Assembly: GCA_023229795.1 (NCBI GenBank) | Contig: JALNYP010000010.1 | Span: 12,502-76,501, forward strand | From: Syntrophobacterales bacterium | Lineage (GTDB): Bacteria; Desulfobacterota; Desulfobaccia; Desulfobaccales; 0-14-0-80-60-11 | Length of the DNA: 64,000 nt | Direction of reading: 5' to 3' | Shown here: piece after piece, positions 52,050-59,807 of the stretch | Layout of the letters: the number at the start of each line of letters is the position of its first letter | Numbering within the stretch: the first letter of the stretch is position 1 | Notes under the pieces: model-generated | Databases searched by the model: none | The model's input: the letters and a program-made list of their open reading frames with translations, nothing else | Told to the model about the DNA's origin: nothing | Position numbers and translations under genes: made by a program

Positions 52050-52510
52050 AAATCCATGAATACCAAGTGTTTCCGGAGCCCAGGGAGGCTTGGGTAAAGG
52101 CAAAAAGAGAAAAGAGGACTGCTGAAGTAGGTGCTGGGTTGATTAAATTTCAGACCAGGCTGCCTTCCCGAGACTGGCGGGAACTCGGGCAGGTTTGCCT
52201 CCTTTACCCTGTTTTATCTTTGATTTAGACCGGTTACTCTTGGACCGAACTCCTTGTTGTCTGATCTTAGTCGCTTTATGCCTGAACGTTAACTTTTTAA
52301 CCCAAGTTGCCAAGAAAATCAAGAAATTTCGCTATGGCCGGGAAAGTTCTGTGTCACCCTTAATCCCACCCCACGCCGAAAATCCGCGTTTGCCCCGCCG
52401 CGCCGGTCTCAAAGCAGGGAGCCGCCGGCCCGGAGGCCTGGTTGCGCCAAAATTTTTCAGATATATATTATCGAGTATACTCACGATCATTCCGATCCAA
52501 GGAGATGTGC
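52050..52510. other. Intergenic region between hisC and thioredoxin-like gene
   Basis: Contains a hairpin (CCCGAG/CTCGGG, about 52170-52192). Near 52455-52490 it has AT-rich DNA with TATATT and TATACT, either of which could be the -10 of the divergent thioredoxin-like gene. No gene or RNA recognised. Confidence 0.4.
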
Positions 52511-53017
52511 ATGAAGATCAAGACCATGGTAGGTCCGGCCGGGTTCTGGACGGTGCTGCTGGCGGCGCTGCTCTGCCTGGCCGTGGCCGCCTCGGGATGG
52601 GCCGCGGGCGGCAGCGCCGCGGACTTTACTTTGAAAAATGTTACCGACGGCAAAGATTACAGCCTCAGCCAGTTCAAGGGCAAGGTGGTATTGGTCAACT
52701 TCTTCACCTTTTTTTGCGGTCCCTGCCGGGAGGAGATGCCGCACCTGAATCAAATCGACCAGGCACTCAAGAGCCAGGGCTTCGAGACCCTGGGAATCGG
52801 CCTGGCCTCCACCCCCGAGCAGCTCAAACAGATCGTCAGCCAGTTGGGTCTCAAGTACCCGGTGCTCATCGGCAGTGATGCGGTCAGCAAGGCCTACGGC
52901 GGCATCGAGCTGGTGCCCATGACCTTCATCATTGACAAACAGGGGAACATTGCCCACAAAGTCCTGGGTGCCCGGAGCAAAGAGGACTTCGAGAAAATGA
53001 TCAAGCCGCTCCTCTAA
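52511..53017 (+). CDS. TlpA/ResA-like thioredoxin-fold periplasmic protein
   Basis: This 168-residue protein has a signal peptide or anchor (FWTVLLAALLCLAVAASGWA) and an AhpC/TSA-Redoxin fold. The active-site motif Cys-Gly-Pro-Cys is in NFFTFFCGPCREEMPHL (about 71-74), with VPMTFIIDKQG providing the cis-Pro loop. Such proteins reduce disulfides in apocytochrome c or other exported proteins. Start ATG 52511 after AAGGAG; an upstream ATG at 52442 is in frame but has no signal peptide. Confidence 0.88.
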   Translation: MKIKTMVGPAGFWTVLLAALLCLAVAASGWAAGGSAADFTLKNVTDGKDYSLSQFKGKVVLVNFFTFFCGPCREEMPHLNQIDQALKSQGFETLGIGLASTPEQLKQIVSQLGLKYPVLIGSDAVSKAYGGIELVPMTFIIDKQGNIAHKVLGARSKEDFEKMIKPLL

Positions 53018-53038
53018 AGGAGCACTGCTTCCGAACCG

Positions 53039-53066
53039 GGAGGGGCGGGGCGTGCCCCGCTCCTCC
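53039..53066. repeat. GC-rich palindrome after the thioredoxin-like gene
   Basis: GGGAGGGGCGGGGCGTGCC followed by CCGCTCCTCC forms a near-perfect hairpin of the GGGGCGGGG type. It is part of the repeat family seen at 55698 and 55951, and could also stop transcription. Confidence 0.55.
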
Positions 53067-53106
53067 AGTGCCTGGCGCCGCCGTCAACGCCGGGCGTCCC
53101 GCCCGC

Positions 53107-53280
53107 CTACAGGCGCGGGTCCATGTTGCCGTTCCCGCCGCAATCCGGCAGATAACAGCTCACATCTTTGAATTCGCAGGCCTCCCGGCACTGGGGGCAA
53201 ACCTTGGGGGGCTTGGGTGTCGTCAGGGTGAAGCCGCACTTGGTGCACTTCCAATAGGCTTTCAAATCGGTTGCGGTCAT
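53107..53280 (-). CDS. Rubredoxin/rubrerythrin-type zinc-ribbon small protein (57 aa)
   Basis: This short gene is preceded by AAGGAGG. The protein begins MTATDLKAYWKCTKCGFTL and has CxxC (CTKC), a second CxxC (CPQC) about 16 residues on, and later Cys residues (CYLPDC), the pattern of a rubredoxin-like metal site. It probably carries one Fe or Zn and takes part in electron transfer or stress response. It is the last of three small Cys-rich genes on the minus strand. Confidence 0.7.
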   Translation of the reverse strand: MTATDLKAYWKCTKCGFTLTTPKPPKVCPQCREACEFKDVSCYLPDCGGNGNMDPRL

Positions 53281-53317
53281 GGCTTTTGGCCTCCTTTAAT
53301 ACAAGGTGCTCATAAAC

Positions 53318-53376
53318 GTAGGGGCGGACCTAGGTGTCCGCCCTCAATTTAGGGCGCACACGCAGGTGCGCCCCTC
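53318..53376. repeat. Double-arm GTAGGGGCG repeat (BIME-like)
   Basis: Two palindromes (GTAGGGGCGGACC...GTCCGCCC and GGGCGCAC...GTGCGCCCC) are joined by TCAATTTA. The whole 59-base unit is itself roughly palindromic. The same architecture is seen at 60274-60332, with the same TCAAT linker. Confidence 0.8.
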
Positions 53377-53456
53377 CGGGCAAGGCTTTTCTTACCTCTA
53401 TGAGCGCCACCTGGGATAAGCGGCCCGTGGGCCGATCAATTCGGTTAATCCGGCGG

Positions 53457-53678
53457 TCACTTGTCGCACTTGACCGCTTGGGCCGCTACCGAACCCGGGC
53501 CGGCCAACGGTTTAAACATGGCCTTGCTGGCCCCGCAGCACGGACATTTCCAGTCCTCCGGCAGGTCTTCGAAGCGGGTGCCTTTGGGGATCTTGCCCTT
53601 CTTATCCCCATGGGCCGGATCATAAATGTAACCGCAGTTCGTCATTTGGCACTGCCACATCTCTTCAGGTTTGGACAT
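53457..53678 (-). CDS. rub: Rubredoxin (type II, C-x4-C)
   Basis: This 73-residue protein is WQCQMTNCGYIYDPAHGD, then WKCPCCGASKAMFKPL: the four Cys of a rubredoxin Fe site. The first pair is spaced by four residues, the type II arrangement, instead of two. A short Lys/Ala tail with one extra Cys follows. It is an electron carrier for rubrerythrin-like peroxidases or oxygen reductases. Start ATG 53678; a longer upstream frame is not supported. Confidence 0.88.
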   Translation of the reverse strand: MSKPEEMWQCQMTNCGYIYDPAHGDKKGKIPKGTRFEDLPEDWKCPCCGASKAMFKPLAGPGSVAAQAVKCDK

Positions 53679-53850
53679 TCCGCTCTCCTTTCCCATGGTG
53701 CGGTGCGGCCAGCCTTCCCAGGTCAGCCTGATCGTTAACCCCCGCGGCAGCCGCGCCAACCTGCCGCTGCGGGTGCTGGAAAGGGGATAGGGCCTCGTAG
53801 GTCTATCCCCTCCGGCGATATCGCGCTGAAGCCGGTTAACCCGGCCTGAT

Positions 53851-54015
53851 TTATTCCATCTCCCGCATTTTCTTGCCGCAACATTCCGGCGCCGGCGCCC
53901 GCGCCGGGGCCTCCTTGAAGGTGTCGCATTGATAACAGATATAGCTCTTCTGCTCGCCCGCGGGGGCCTCCGGTTTTTCAGGCTTTCGCTGGCAACCACA
54001 ACTGCAACTGCCCAT
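53851..54015 (-). CDS. Small Cys-rich metal-binding protein (54 aa)
   Basis: This short protein MGSCSCGCQRKPEK..EQKSYICYQC ends in ECCGKKMREME. It has CxCxC, CxxC and CC pairs, like small zinc-ribbon or desulforedoxin-type proteins, and a Pro/Ala/Lys spacer. RBS AAGGGAGG is five bases before the ATG at 54015. It is first of three small redox-type genes read on the minus strand. Confidence 0.65.
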   Translation of the reverse strand: MGSCSCGCQRKPEKPEAPAGEQKSYICYQCDTFKEAPARAPAPECCGKKMREME

Positions 54016-54214
54016 AACAACCTCCCTTCGCCTTATGGTCTCGAGGCCTCCCGGCATCTATCCGGAATCCTCGCTTGATTGGCCGCCGCACTGCCGGCGG
54101 CAGATCGATCAAACTAAATCATTCCTCCTTAGGAATAATTACTCTTAGGAGAAATACAAGGGTCTCTTGCACATTTTTTTGTTGACATTATCTTCGTAAA
54201 AAGAGGGCTTAAGA

Positions 54215-54682
54215 ATGCTAAAAGACTTCAAAGAATTTGCCATGCGGGGCAGCGTCGTGGACATGGCCGTGGGCATCATTATCGGTGCGGCTTTCGGCTC
54301 TGTGGTCAAATCCCTGGTCGCCGATGTGCTCATGCCGCCCATCGGCCTGCTGCTGGGAAACGTGGATTTTACCAACCTGTTCATTATCCTGAAGGCTGGC
54401 AAAACCGCGGGGCCCTATGCCTCTCTGGCCGCGGCCCAGGCCGCGGGTGCGGTTACTCTCAACCTGGGCGTGTTCATTAATACCATAGTCAGCTTTGTCA
54501 TTGTGGCTTTTGCGGTCTTCCTGGTGATCCGGGGCCTCAACCGGCTGCAGCGGCAACAGGTTGCTCCGGCCGCGCCCGATACCAGGGAGTGTCCCCATTG
54601 CCTGTCGGTGATTCCCCTCAAGGCTACCCGGTGCCCGCACTGCACCTCGGAATTAACCGCCGCCGCGGCTGGCAATCCCTAA
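54215..54682 (+). CDS. mscL: Large-conductance mechanosensitive channel MscL with C-terminal zinc ribbon
   Basis: MscL, 155 residues. TM1 is KEFAMRGSVVDMAVGIIIG, then GAAFGSVVKSLVADVLMPP. The extracellular loop is long, with Ala-rich DNA (about 50-80). TM2 is NTIVSFVIVAFAVFLVIRGL. Beyond the usual amphipathic tail comes a Cys4 zinc ribbon CPHCLSVIPLKATRCPHC, seen in a subset of MscL. It releases osmolytes on hypo-osmotic shock. Start ATG 54215 after AGAGGG. Confidence 0.95.
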   Translation: MLKDFKEFAMRGSVVDMAVGIIIGAAFGSVVKSLVADVLMPPIGLLLGNVDFTNLFIILKAGKTAGPYASLAAAQAAGAVTLNLGVFINTIVSFVIVAFAVFLVIRGLNRLQRQQVAPAAPDTRECPHCLSVIPLKATRCPHCTSELTAAAAGNP

Positions 54683-54782
54683 CACCCCAGCTCAGGCAGG
54701 GTTCTCTAAGGGACCTGGAGGCACTGCCGATACTTGAAACGATGACCGCCGCCGCGGGCCGGATCGACCAGGAGAAACAACG

Positions 54783-55106
54783 ATGAAAGAGGGTTATTGC
54801 GGTCTCTGTGGCCGTTGCCAGTTAGACAGCCCCGACTTCCAGGAAGCCGTGGCCAAGGTGAAAGATTTTATGGATCAGTTGCCGGCCTTCTGGAAGGGCC
54901 AATGCCTGCAGGCAGAGGCCGACTTCCCCTGGTTGGAGTTCCGCCGGGGCCTGGAGTGGTTTCAGAGCCGGCCGGCCTGCCGTGGCTGCAAGGAGTCGGG
55001 GGGCATGGAGCATTGCTCTATCCGCGTCTGCGCCGAGGAGCGGCACCAGAGCCGCTGCTATGAGTGCGCGGACCACGACTCCTGCCAACACCTGTTTTTC
55101 GTGTAG
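54783..55106 (+). CDS. Cys-rich DUF3795-like protein
   Basis: This 107-residue protein has CGLCGRCQLDSPDFQEAV at the start, RPACRGCKESGG in the middle and CYECADHDSC near the end. The 10 or so Cys look like a metal or cluster site; the pattern is that of DUF3795 family proteins common in anaerobes, function unknown. Starts ATG 54783 after AGGAGA. It may form a unit with the selenocysteine rhodanese 190 bases downstream. Confidence 0.75.
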   Translation: MKEGYCGLCGRCQLDSPDFQEAVAKVKDFMDQLPAFWKGQCLQAEADFPWLEFRRGLEWFQSRPACRGCKESGGMEHCSIRVCAEERHQSRCYECADHDSCQHLFFV

Positions 55107-55296
55107 AGACCGGAACCGTCCAGCCGGGGGAAGTGAATTTGGTTCCCCGGGTCCATGACTCCTGCGCCTTTTCCAAAAACTCCATGCGCACCTGCCCCGC
55201 TTGCGGGTGACTGGATTTCCGGCCATCCCTGCTTATCTTTTAACCAGAAATCCCGGGGCTGCCCCGCCGGGACTATCGCTCCCAAGGAGAAACCTC

Positions 55297-55620
55297 ATGT
55301 CCGAACCGCGGCGCGTCACCCCGGCCGAGATCTTCCCCAAAGTGAAAAGCGGAGAAACCCTTCTGGTCTGCGCTTATGACGATGACGCCAAATTCAGGCG
55401 ACTGCGGCTGGAGGGCGCCATTTCCCTGGCGGAATTCCGGTCGCTGCTCCCCAATCTCCCCCCGGAGCGGGAAATCGTGTTCTACTGCGCCTGACCCCAG
55501 GAGGCCAGCGCGGCCGGTCAGGCCGCTTTATTGCTGCAAAAGGGCTACCGCAACGCCAAGGCCCTCAAAGGCGGCGTGGAAGGCTGGCAACAGGCGGGTT
55601 ACGCCATGGTTAGGGAATAG
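55297..55620 (+). CDS. Selenocysteine-containing rhodanese-like protein
   Basis: This 107-residue single rhodanese domain is read through TGA at 55492-55494 as residue 66. The surrounding sequence is IVFYCA-U-PQEASAAGQAALL, then KGYRNAKALKGGVEGWQQAG. Rhodanese family members have YCACPxE at this site, with the catalytic Cys at the TGA position. RBS AAGGAG precedes ATG 55297. A hairpin 15 bases after the TGA (GCGGCC, loop GGTCA) is an excellent bSECIS. Sec would make the persulfide-forming residue a selenide. Without Sec reading the gene stops before its catalytic residue. Confidence 0.88.
55510..55526 (+). promoter_or_regulatory. bSECIS hairpin of the rhodanese gene
   Basis: GCGGCC and GGCCGC form a perfect 6-bp stem around GGTCA, 15 bases after the TGA. 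The GGUC loop matches the apical loop of E. coli fdhF SECIS (AGGUCU) in its SelB-contact bases. Confidence 0.75.
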
Positions 55621-55697
55621 CAAGATGATGGGGAAAGCGGGAGTTGGTAGCCACCGGCGTCTCGCCGGTGGTCTCTCCCGCCCTCTATATACTTTTT

Positions 55698-55765
55698 GTA
55701 GGGGCGGGATCCCCTCGCCCCATTATCGGCTCGCTTTACCGGGGCGGGGAGACCCCGCCCCCACA
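55698..55765. repeat. Double-arm GTAGGGGCGGG repeat
   Basis: GTAGGGGCGGGATCCCC, then TCGCCCC, a short AT-containing spacer, and GGGGCGGGGAGACCCCGCCC. Two hairpins lie in tandem and the outer ends are also complementary (TTGTAGGGGC / GCCCCCACAA). Confidence 0.75.
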
Positions 55766-55773
55766 AGCCGGCT

Positions 55774-56097
55774 TATAGCGAATGCCAAAAGTTTTTTCCG
55801 TTAGGGCACATGCTCAAAAAACCAAAATCCCCCCTAACCCCCCTTTGTCAAAGGGGGGAACTACAAGCAATTGCTCTAAAAGTCCCCCTTTGAAAAAGGG
55901 GGATTTAGGGGCAATGCTGTTCACTTAAGCATTGGCGATTTCTATTCGGATGTAGGGGCGGGGTTTCCCCGCCCAGCCCGTGGCACTTTTAAACCAGGGC
56001 GGGGAGACCCCGCCCCTACAAGTGCTTAAGTGAACAGCATTGGATTTAGGGGGATTTAAAAATCAGCAAGTGGAATGAATTTATGGCAAACGCTATA
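55774..56097. mobile_element. Outer MITE-like element with TATAGCG ends, containing a nested element
   Basis: TATAGCGAATGCCA at the left is matched inversely by TGGCAAACGCTATA at the right (12 of 14). It spans 324 bases and includes AAATCCCCCCTAACCCCCC/CCCCCTTTGAAAAAGGGGG-type hairpins common in dispersed bacterial repeats, plus the nested 129-base element. No transposase is present. Confidence 0.6.
55913..56041. mobile_element. Nested 129-bp MITE-like element with 19-bp perfect terminal inverted repeats
   Basis: AATGCTGTTCACTTAAGCA (55913-55931) is exactly inverted at 56023-56041. The element encloses a GTAGGGGCGGGG double-arm repeat (55951-56020). An 11-bp direct repeat GGATTTAGGGG flanks it (55901-55911 and 56042-56052), a plausible target-site duplication. 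A third partial copy of the end (AAGTGAACAGCATT) is at 56097-56110. Confidence 0.75.
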
Positions 56098-56114
56098 AGT
56101 GAACAGCATTATCT

Positions 56115-57611
56115 TTAAGCCCGGGTGAGCAAAGCCCCCTGGGCGTTAAAAATTTCGATCTCTACGGTGCGGCCGCCGTCCAGGCGGTGGGTGGCGCAGC
56201 TCAGTCATGGATCGTAAGCCCGCACCGCCATTTCCACCTTATTCAGGCCCTCCTCGGTGACCACGCCTTTCTGAATGACGTTTTGCGCCACCTGGCGGAT
56301 GCTCATATTCATGGGGGCTACGTTGTGGGTAGTGCCTACGATGATGTTGGCCTTACTGATGCACCCGTTGGCGTCGGTGGTATAGTCGTGGATCAGGGTG
56401 CCCCGGGGGGCCTCCACGCACCCCACGCCCCGGCCGGCGCCCGGCGTGACCTCGCCCCGCACCTGGGTATCGGTGATCTCCCGATCTTCCAGCAGTTCGA
56501 TAACCCGCTCGCAGGCGTACACCAGTTCGATGAGCCGGGCCCAGTGGTAGAGCATGGTGGATTGGGCCGGCCGCCCGAACCGTTCCCGGAATTCCTCCAG
56601 CTCGGCCTGGGCCAACGGCGTGTTGATCTGCTCGCAGACGTTGAGCCGGGCCAGGGTGTTGACCCGGTAAATCCCCTTGGGCGCGGCCAGGTCCATGGAA
56701 AAACCCTCGCCCCAACCCCGGGCATAGGGAAACTTGGAGTAGGACCAGGGCTCCACGTGTTCACCTAATTGATCGGCGTACTCTTCGTAGCTGAAGTCAT
56801 GATAAGAGCCGTCCGCCTTCATGAGCCTGAGGACCCCGTCGAACAGGGTCAGAGAGCCGTCCTCAGGCTTCACCGTGCCCAAAAAGCCGGTGGTGATCTG
56901 CCCCAGGCCCACGGTGTCCGCGTCCAGGTTATAGAAGATATTCTTCTTGGCGAAGTCGATGCAGAAGCGGGCGAACTCCAGTTGCTCCCGGCTCTTTTCC
57001 AGGAGTTCCAGGCGCTCGGCTTCGGTCATGGACTTGGCGAAGCCCCCGGGCACCACCACCACAGGGTGGATAACCCGGCCCGCGAACTTCTCGATCATCA
57101 TCTGGCCGGCCTGGCGCATCTTCACCACCCGGCGGGCCAGTTCCGGGTTGGCCTGCACGATCCCCAGAACGTTGCGCACCGAATAGTCGGCCCCGGGGCC
57201 CAACACGAAGTCCGGCGCGGCCAGGAAGAAGAAGTGCAGGATCTTGTCGTTGATCTGGGCCATGACCTGCATCAGTTCCCGGAGCTTGTGCGCGGTAGGC
57301 GGCACCTGAGCCCCGAAGCAGCCGTCCACCGCCTTGTTGGAAGCGGTGTGGTGCATCCAGGGACAGATCCCGCAGATGCGGCTGACGATGCGGGGCACCT
57401 CCTCCGCGGGCCGCCCTTCGATGAACTTTTCGAACCCCCGCAGGGCCATGACGTTGAGGCGGCTGTCCGCCACGTTCCCCGCCTCATCCAACTGAATGGC
57501 GATACGGGCATGCCCCTCGATGCGGGTGATGGGCTGAATATTGATGACCTTCTTGCCGCCGCCGTGCACAAACGCGGCGTCGGCGTTGGTGTTGATTGTC
57601 TTAGCTTCCAT
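56115..57611 (-). CDS. mvhA: [NiFe(Se)] hydrogenase large subunit (MvhA/VhuA-like), selenocysteine-containing
   Basis: This 498-residue large subunit holds the Ni-Fe centre. The N-terminal motif is RIEGHARI...RICGICPWMHHTASNKA with its CxxC. The C-terminal motif reads YDP-U469-LSCATH, with Sec replacing the first of the two nickel cysteines. The TGA is at 56207-56205 and the frame continues 29 residues to TAA at 56115. Without Sec reading the gene would lack its entire C-terminal nickel site. A hairpin 18 bases downstream of the TGA is the SECIS candidate. Start ATG 57611 after GGAGAAG. C-terminal maturation cleavage should occur after the His of SCATH. Confidence 0.92.
56173..56187 (-). promoter_or_regulatory. 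bSECIS hairpin of the hydrogenase large subunit gene
   Basis: CCGCC-TGGAC-GGCGG, 17 bases after the TGA, gives a 5-bp GC stem with a five-base loop containing GGA. It fits distance and size of bacterial SECIS elements. Confidence 0.6.
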
Positions 57612-57630
57612 AATACTTCTCCAAATATCG

Positions 57631-57693
57631 GGTGGCACAGCCTTTCCAGGCTGTGCTGAAAATCCAGCACAGGCTGGAAAGCCTGTGCCACCG
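57631..57693. repeat. Large hairpin repeat (GGTGGCACAG...) between hydrogenase subunits
   Basis: Arms of 28 bases (GGTGGCACAGCCTTTCC...) match inversely with two mismatches. It lies between the small and large subunit genes, inside one operon, and would form a strong mRNA hairpin there. It may set subunit ratio or simply be a dispersed repeat. Confidence 0.75.
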
Positions 57694-57735
57694 GAAAGGG
57701 CGAGGGAATTGCCTTCCCCCGGCCCGCCCCTCAAA

Positions 57736-58671
57736 TTATCTCTTGCAGCCCTCCCGCAACAGGCCGTGGCCCCCGGAGAACCGCAGCATGGAGCTGGGGT
57801 CGATGACCGAGGTGAAGTCGATATCGTTGCTGGCCAGGGCGTTGAACATATCCAGGAGTTGGTTGCCGTCCCGCTGCACCGGTCCGAAGCAGCCCCGGCA
57901 GGGCACCCGGGCGATGAGGCAGCGGGGGCCTTCGCCGCAGTTGCCGGCGCAGCCCGCCCGGGTCACCGGCCCCATGCACAGGTAGCCCTGCTCTAAGAGG
58001 CAGCGCATTTCGCTCAAGGGTTGGCCGGGCTGGTAATCGGCGTTCTGGGTGAAGCGCCGCAGCACCGGGACTTTCCCCTTGCCGTGCCGGATGGTGGGGC
58101 AGGTATCGCAGACGCTCTTGGTGGGCAGCACCGGGGCGCGGCCCTCCAGCAGCGCGGTGATGGCCTCGGCGATCTGGTCCGGGTGCGGCGGGCAGCCGGG
58201 CAGATAGAGGTCCACCTTGACCTTTTCGTCCAGGGCGTAGCAGTGGTCCAGGAGAGGCGGCAGCGAATCCCCGGGCGCCTCGGCCCCGGCGTCGGTAGTC
58301 TCGGTATGGTAATAGCGGTCCAGCAGGGCTTCATTGCCGAACTGGTTGATCAGCGACGGGATGCCGCCGTGGGTGGCGCAGGTCCCTAAAGCGATGAGCA
58401 CCTGGCAGCTTTGGCGCATGGCCTGGGCTACCTCCAAATGCTCCTGGTTGCGGATGCCGCCGCTGACCAGGCCAACCACGGCCTCGGGGATCTCCAGGTG
58501 ATGCACGTCGCCCGCGCCGGTCTGCCCAAAGTACTTGTGGTCCATGAGCACCGGGATGTGGACGAAATCCAGGTGGGGCAAGACCGAGAGCAGCGTCTCC
58601 CCCAGGTTCAGGATGGCGATTTCGCATCCTGAGCAGGAATTAAGCCATTCTGAAGCTACTTTGACGGCCAC
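57736..58671 (-). CDS. mvhG: [NiFe] hydrogenase small subunit (MvhG-like)
   Basis: This 311-residue iron-sulfur subunit has the proximal-cluster motif NSCSGCEIAILNLGE. Later cysteines are in GTCATHGGIPS and LPGCPPHPD, plus C-terminal ones in CAGNCGEGPRCLIARVPCRGC. It passes electrons from the nickel site of MvhA towards MvhD/HdrA. No Tat signal, so the complex is cytoplasmic. Placed between the FrhB-like and large-subunit genes, nine bases after the former. Confidence 0.92.
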   Translation of the reverse strand: MAVKVASEWLNSCSGCEIAILNLGETLLSVLPHLDFVHIPVLMDHKYFGQTGAGDVHHLEIPEAVVGLVSGGIRNQEHLEVAQAMRQSCQVLIALGTCATHGGIPSLINQFGNEALLDRYYHTETTDAGAEAPGDSLPPLLDHCYALDEKVKVDLYLPGCPPHPDQIAEAITALLEGRAPVLPTKSVCDTCPTIRHGKGKVPVLRRFTQNADYQPGQPLSEMRCLLEQGYLCMGPVTRAGCAGNCGEGPRCLIARVPCRGCFGPVQRDGNQLLDMFNALASNDIDFTSVIDPSSMLRFSGGHGLLREGCKR

Positions 58672-58680
58672 GGCTGCCTC

Positions 58681-59796
58681 CTATCCTTTCACCTGGACGT
58701 TTACTTCCAGTTCTTTATGTTTATCCCGGGCCCGGTGCTTCTTCTTTTCGGACCATTCCAGGACGGTTTCCAGGGCCTGGGAGGCGAAATGGGGGTTGTC
58801 CTGGTAATTGAAAGACTCCAGGTCCGCGCCCTTGGCATCGGCCAGGATGGCCCGGCCCAGGGGCGACCGGACGATCACCGTGGTCCAGCCTTCCGGCGCC
58901 CCGATGCCGCCGAAGGACAGGTCGGCGAACTCCGCGGCGTAGTCATCGCAGTAATGGCAGGCGTACCGCTTCATGAACTCGAGCTGATCCAGGGGAATCC
59001 GGCGCACCTCGCCATCCGTCAGGTGGATCAGCAACTCCTCTTTGACGTTGACCTTGCGCACCTGATCCCACGCAAACCCGCCGAGTTGCTCCAGCCGGCG
59101 GCGCTGTTCCGGGCCGAAATGAAAATTGCCGGTGCAGAACAGGCCCAGGTGAAACTTGATGGTGCCCGACGGCACGATCCCCAGGACCTCCATGCGCCTT
59201 AGCGAGTTGATCTGGCAGGGGGTGCCCACGAAGGCCACCCGGTTGAGGTGCTGCCGGGCTACGTCCTCCAACTCGACGATGGAGGGGGAGTAGGTGGAAT
59301 AGGCCTCGGAGAAGAGGCTCATGCCGTGGGAGGTCTCGAAGTGGAAGCCCGCGGCGTCCAGGATCTCCTCCCGGCTGGTGGCCAGCCAGGGCTGCCGTTG
59401 AAACGGCCCCACCTGGCGGGTGACAATGGCCCCGTCAATGCGTCCCAGGTCAAAGAGATGCAGCAGCAGCGCAGTGACCACCCCGCCGTCCGTGCCCCGG
59501 GAGCGGACCTCGGGGTCCACCGCCCGGGCCACCGTGGCCCCCAGGATCCGGCCCATGGGGGCGCTCCAGGCCACCTGGCGCTTGGTCTCTTCGTCCAACT
59601 CGCCGATTTCCGGGCAGATGGAGTAGCACAGGCCGCACTCGATGCACTTTTCGATGTCCCGGTAGCGCGGCTTGCCGTCTTCGCCCAACTCCAGGGCGCC
59701 GTAGTTGATGGCGGTGCAGAAGGTGACGCAGCCGCCGCAGTGATGACAGAGGCCGGGTTTCTGGACTTCCTGGATGAGATTGAAAAAGGTCTTCAT
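58681..59796 (-). CDS. FrhB/FdhB-like iron-sulfur flavoprotein subunit
   Basis: This 371-residue protein has two N-terminal ferredoxin-type Cys groups (CHHCGGCVTFC and CIECGLCYSICPEIGE) followed by the F420-hydrogenase-beta type flavoprotein domain (RGTDGGVVTALLLHLFDL, FVGTPCQINSLRRME, GLFCTGNF). In methanogens such subunits use F420 or formate; in bacteria of this type they pair with HdrA and can use ferredoxin or other carriers. Start ATG 59796 after AGGGAGG; an upstream GTG (59811) is inside the mvhD end. Confidence 0.88.
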   Translation of the reverse strand: MKTFFNLIQEVQKPGLCHHCGGCVTFCTAINYGALELGEDGKPRYRDIEKCIECGLCYSICPEIGELDEETKRQVAWSAPMGRILGATVARAVDPEVRSRGTDGGVVTALLLHLFDLGRIDGAIVTRQVGPFQRQPWLATSREEILDAAGFHFETSHGMSLFSEAYSTYSPSIVELEDVARQHLNRVAFVGTPCQINSLRRMEVLGIVPSGTIKFHLGLFCTGNFHFGPEQRRRLEQLGGFAWDQVRKVNVKEELLIHLTDGEVRRIPLDQLEFMKRYACHYCDDYAAEFADLSFGGIGAPEGWTTVIVRSPLGRAILADAKGADLESFNYQDNPHFASQALETVLEWSEKKKHRARDKHKELEVNVQVKG

Positions 59797-59807
59797 GGCT
59801 GCCTCCC

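Noticed and set aside
56205..57734. Hydrogenase large subunit ending at DP and starting at 57734
   Set aside because: The end is a Sec codon, with the nickel-binding C-terminus following; the extra N-terminus is translated repeat DNA upstream of a good ribosome site at 57611.
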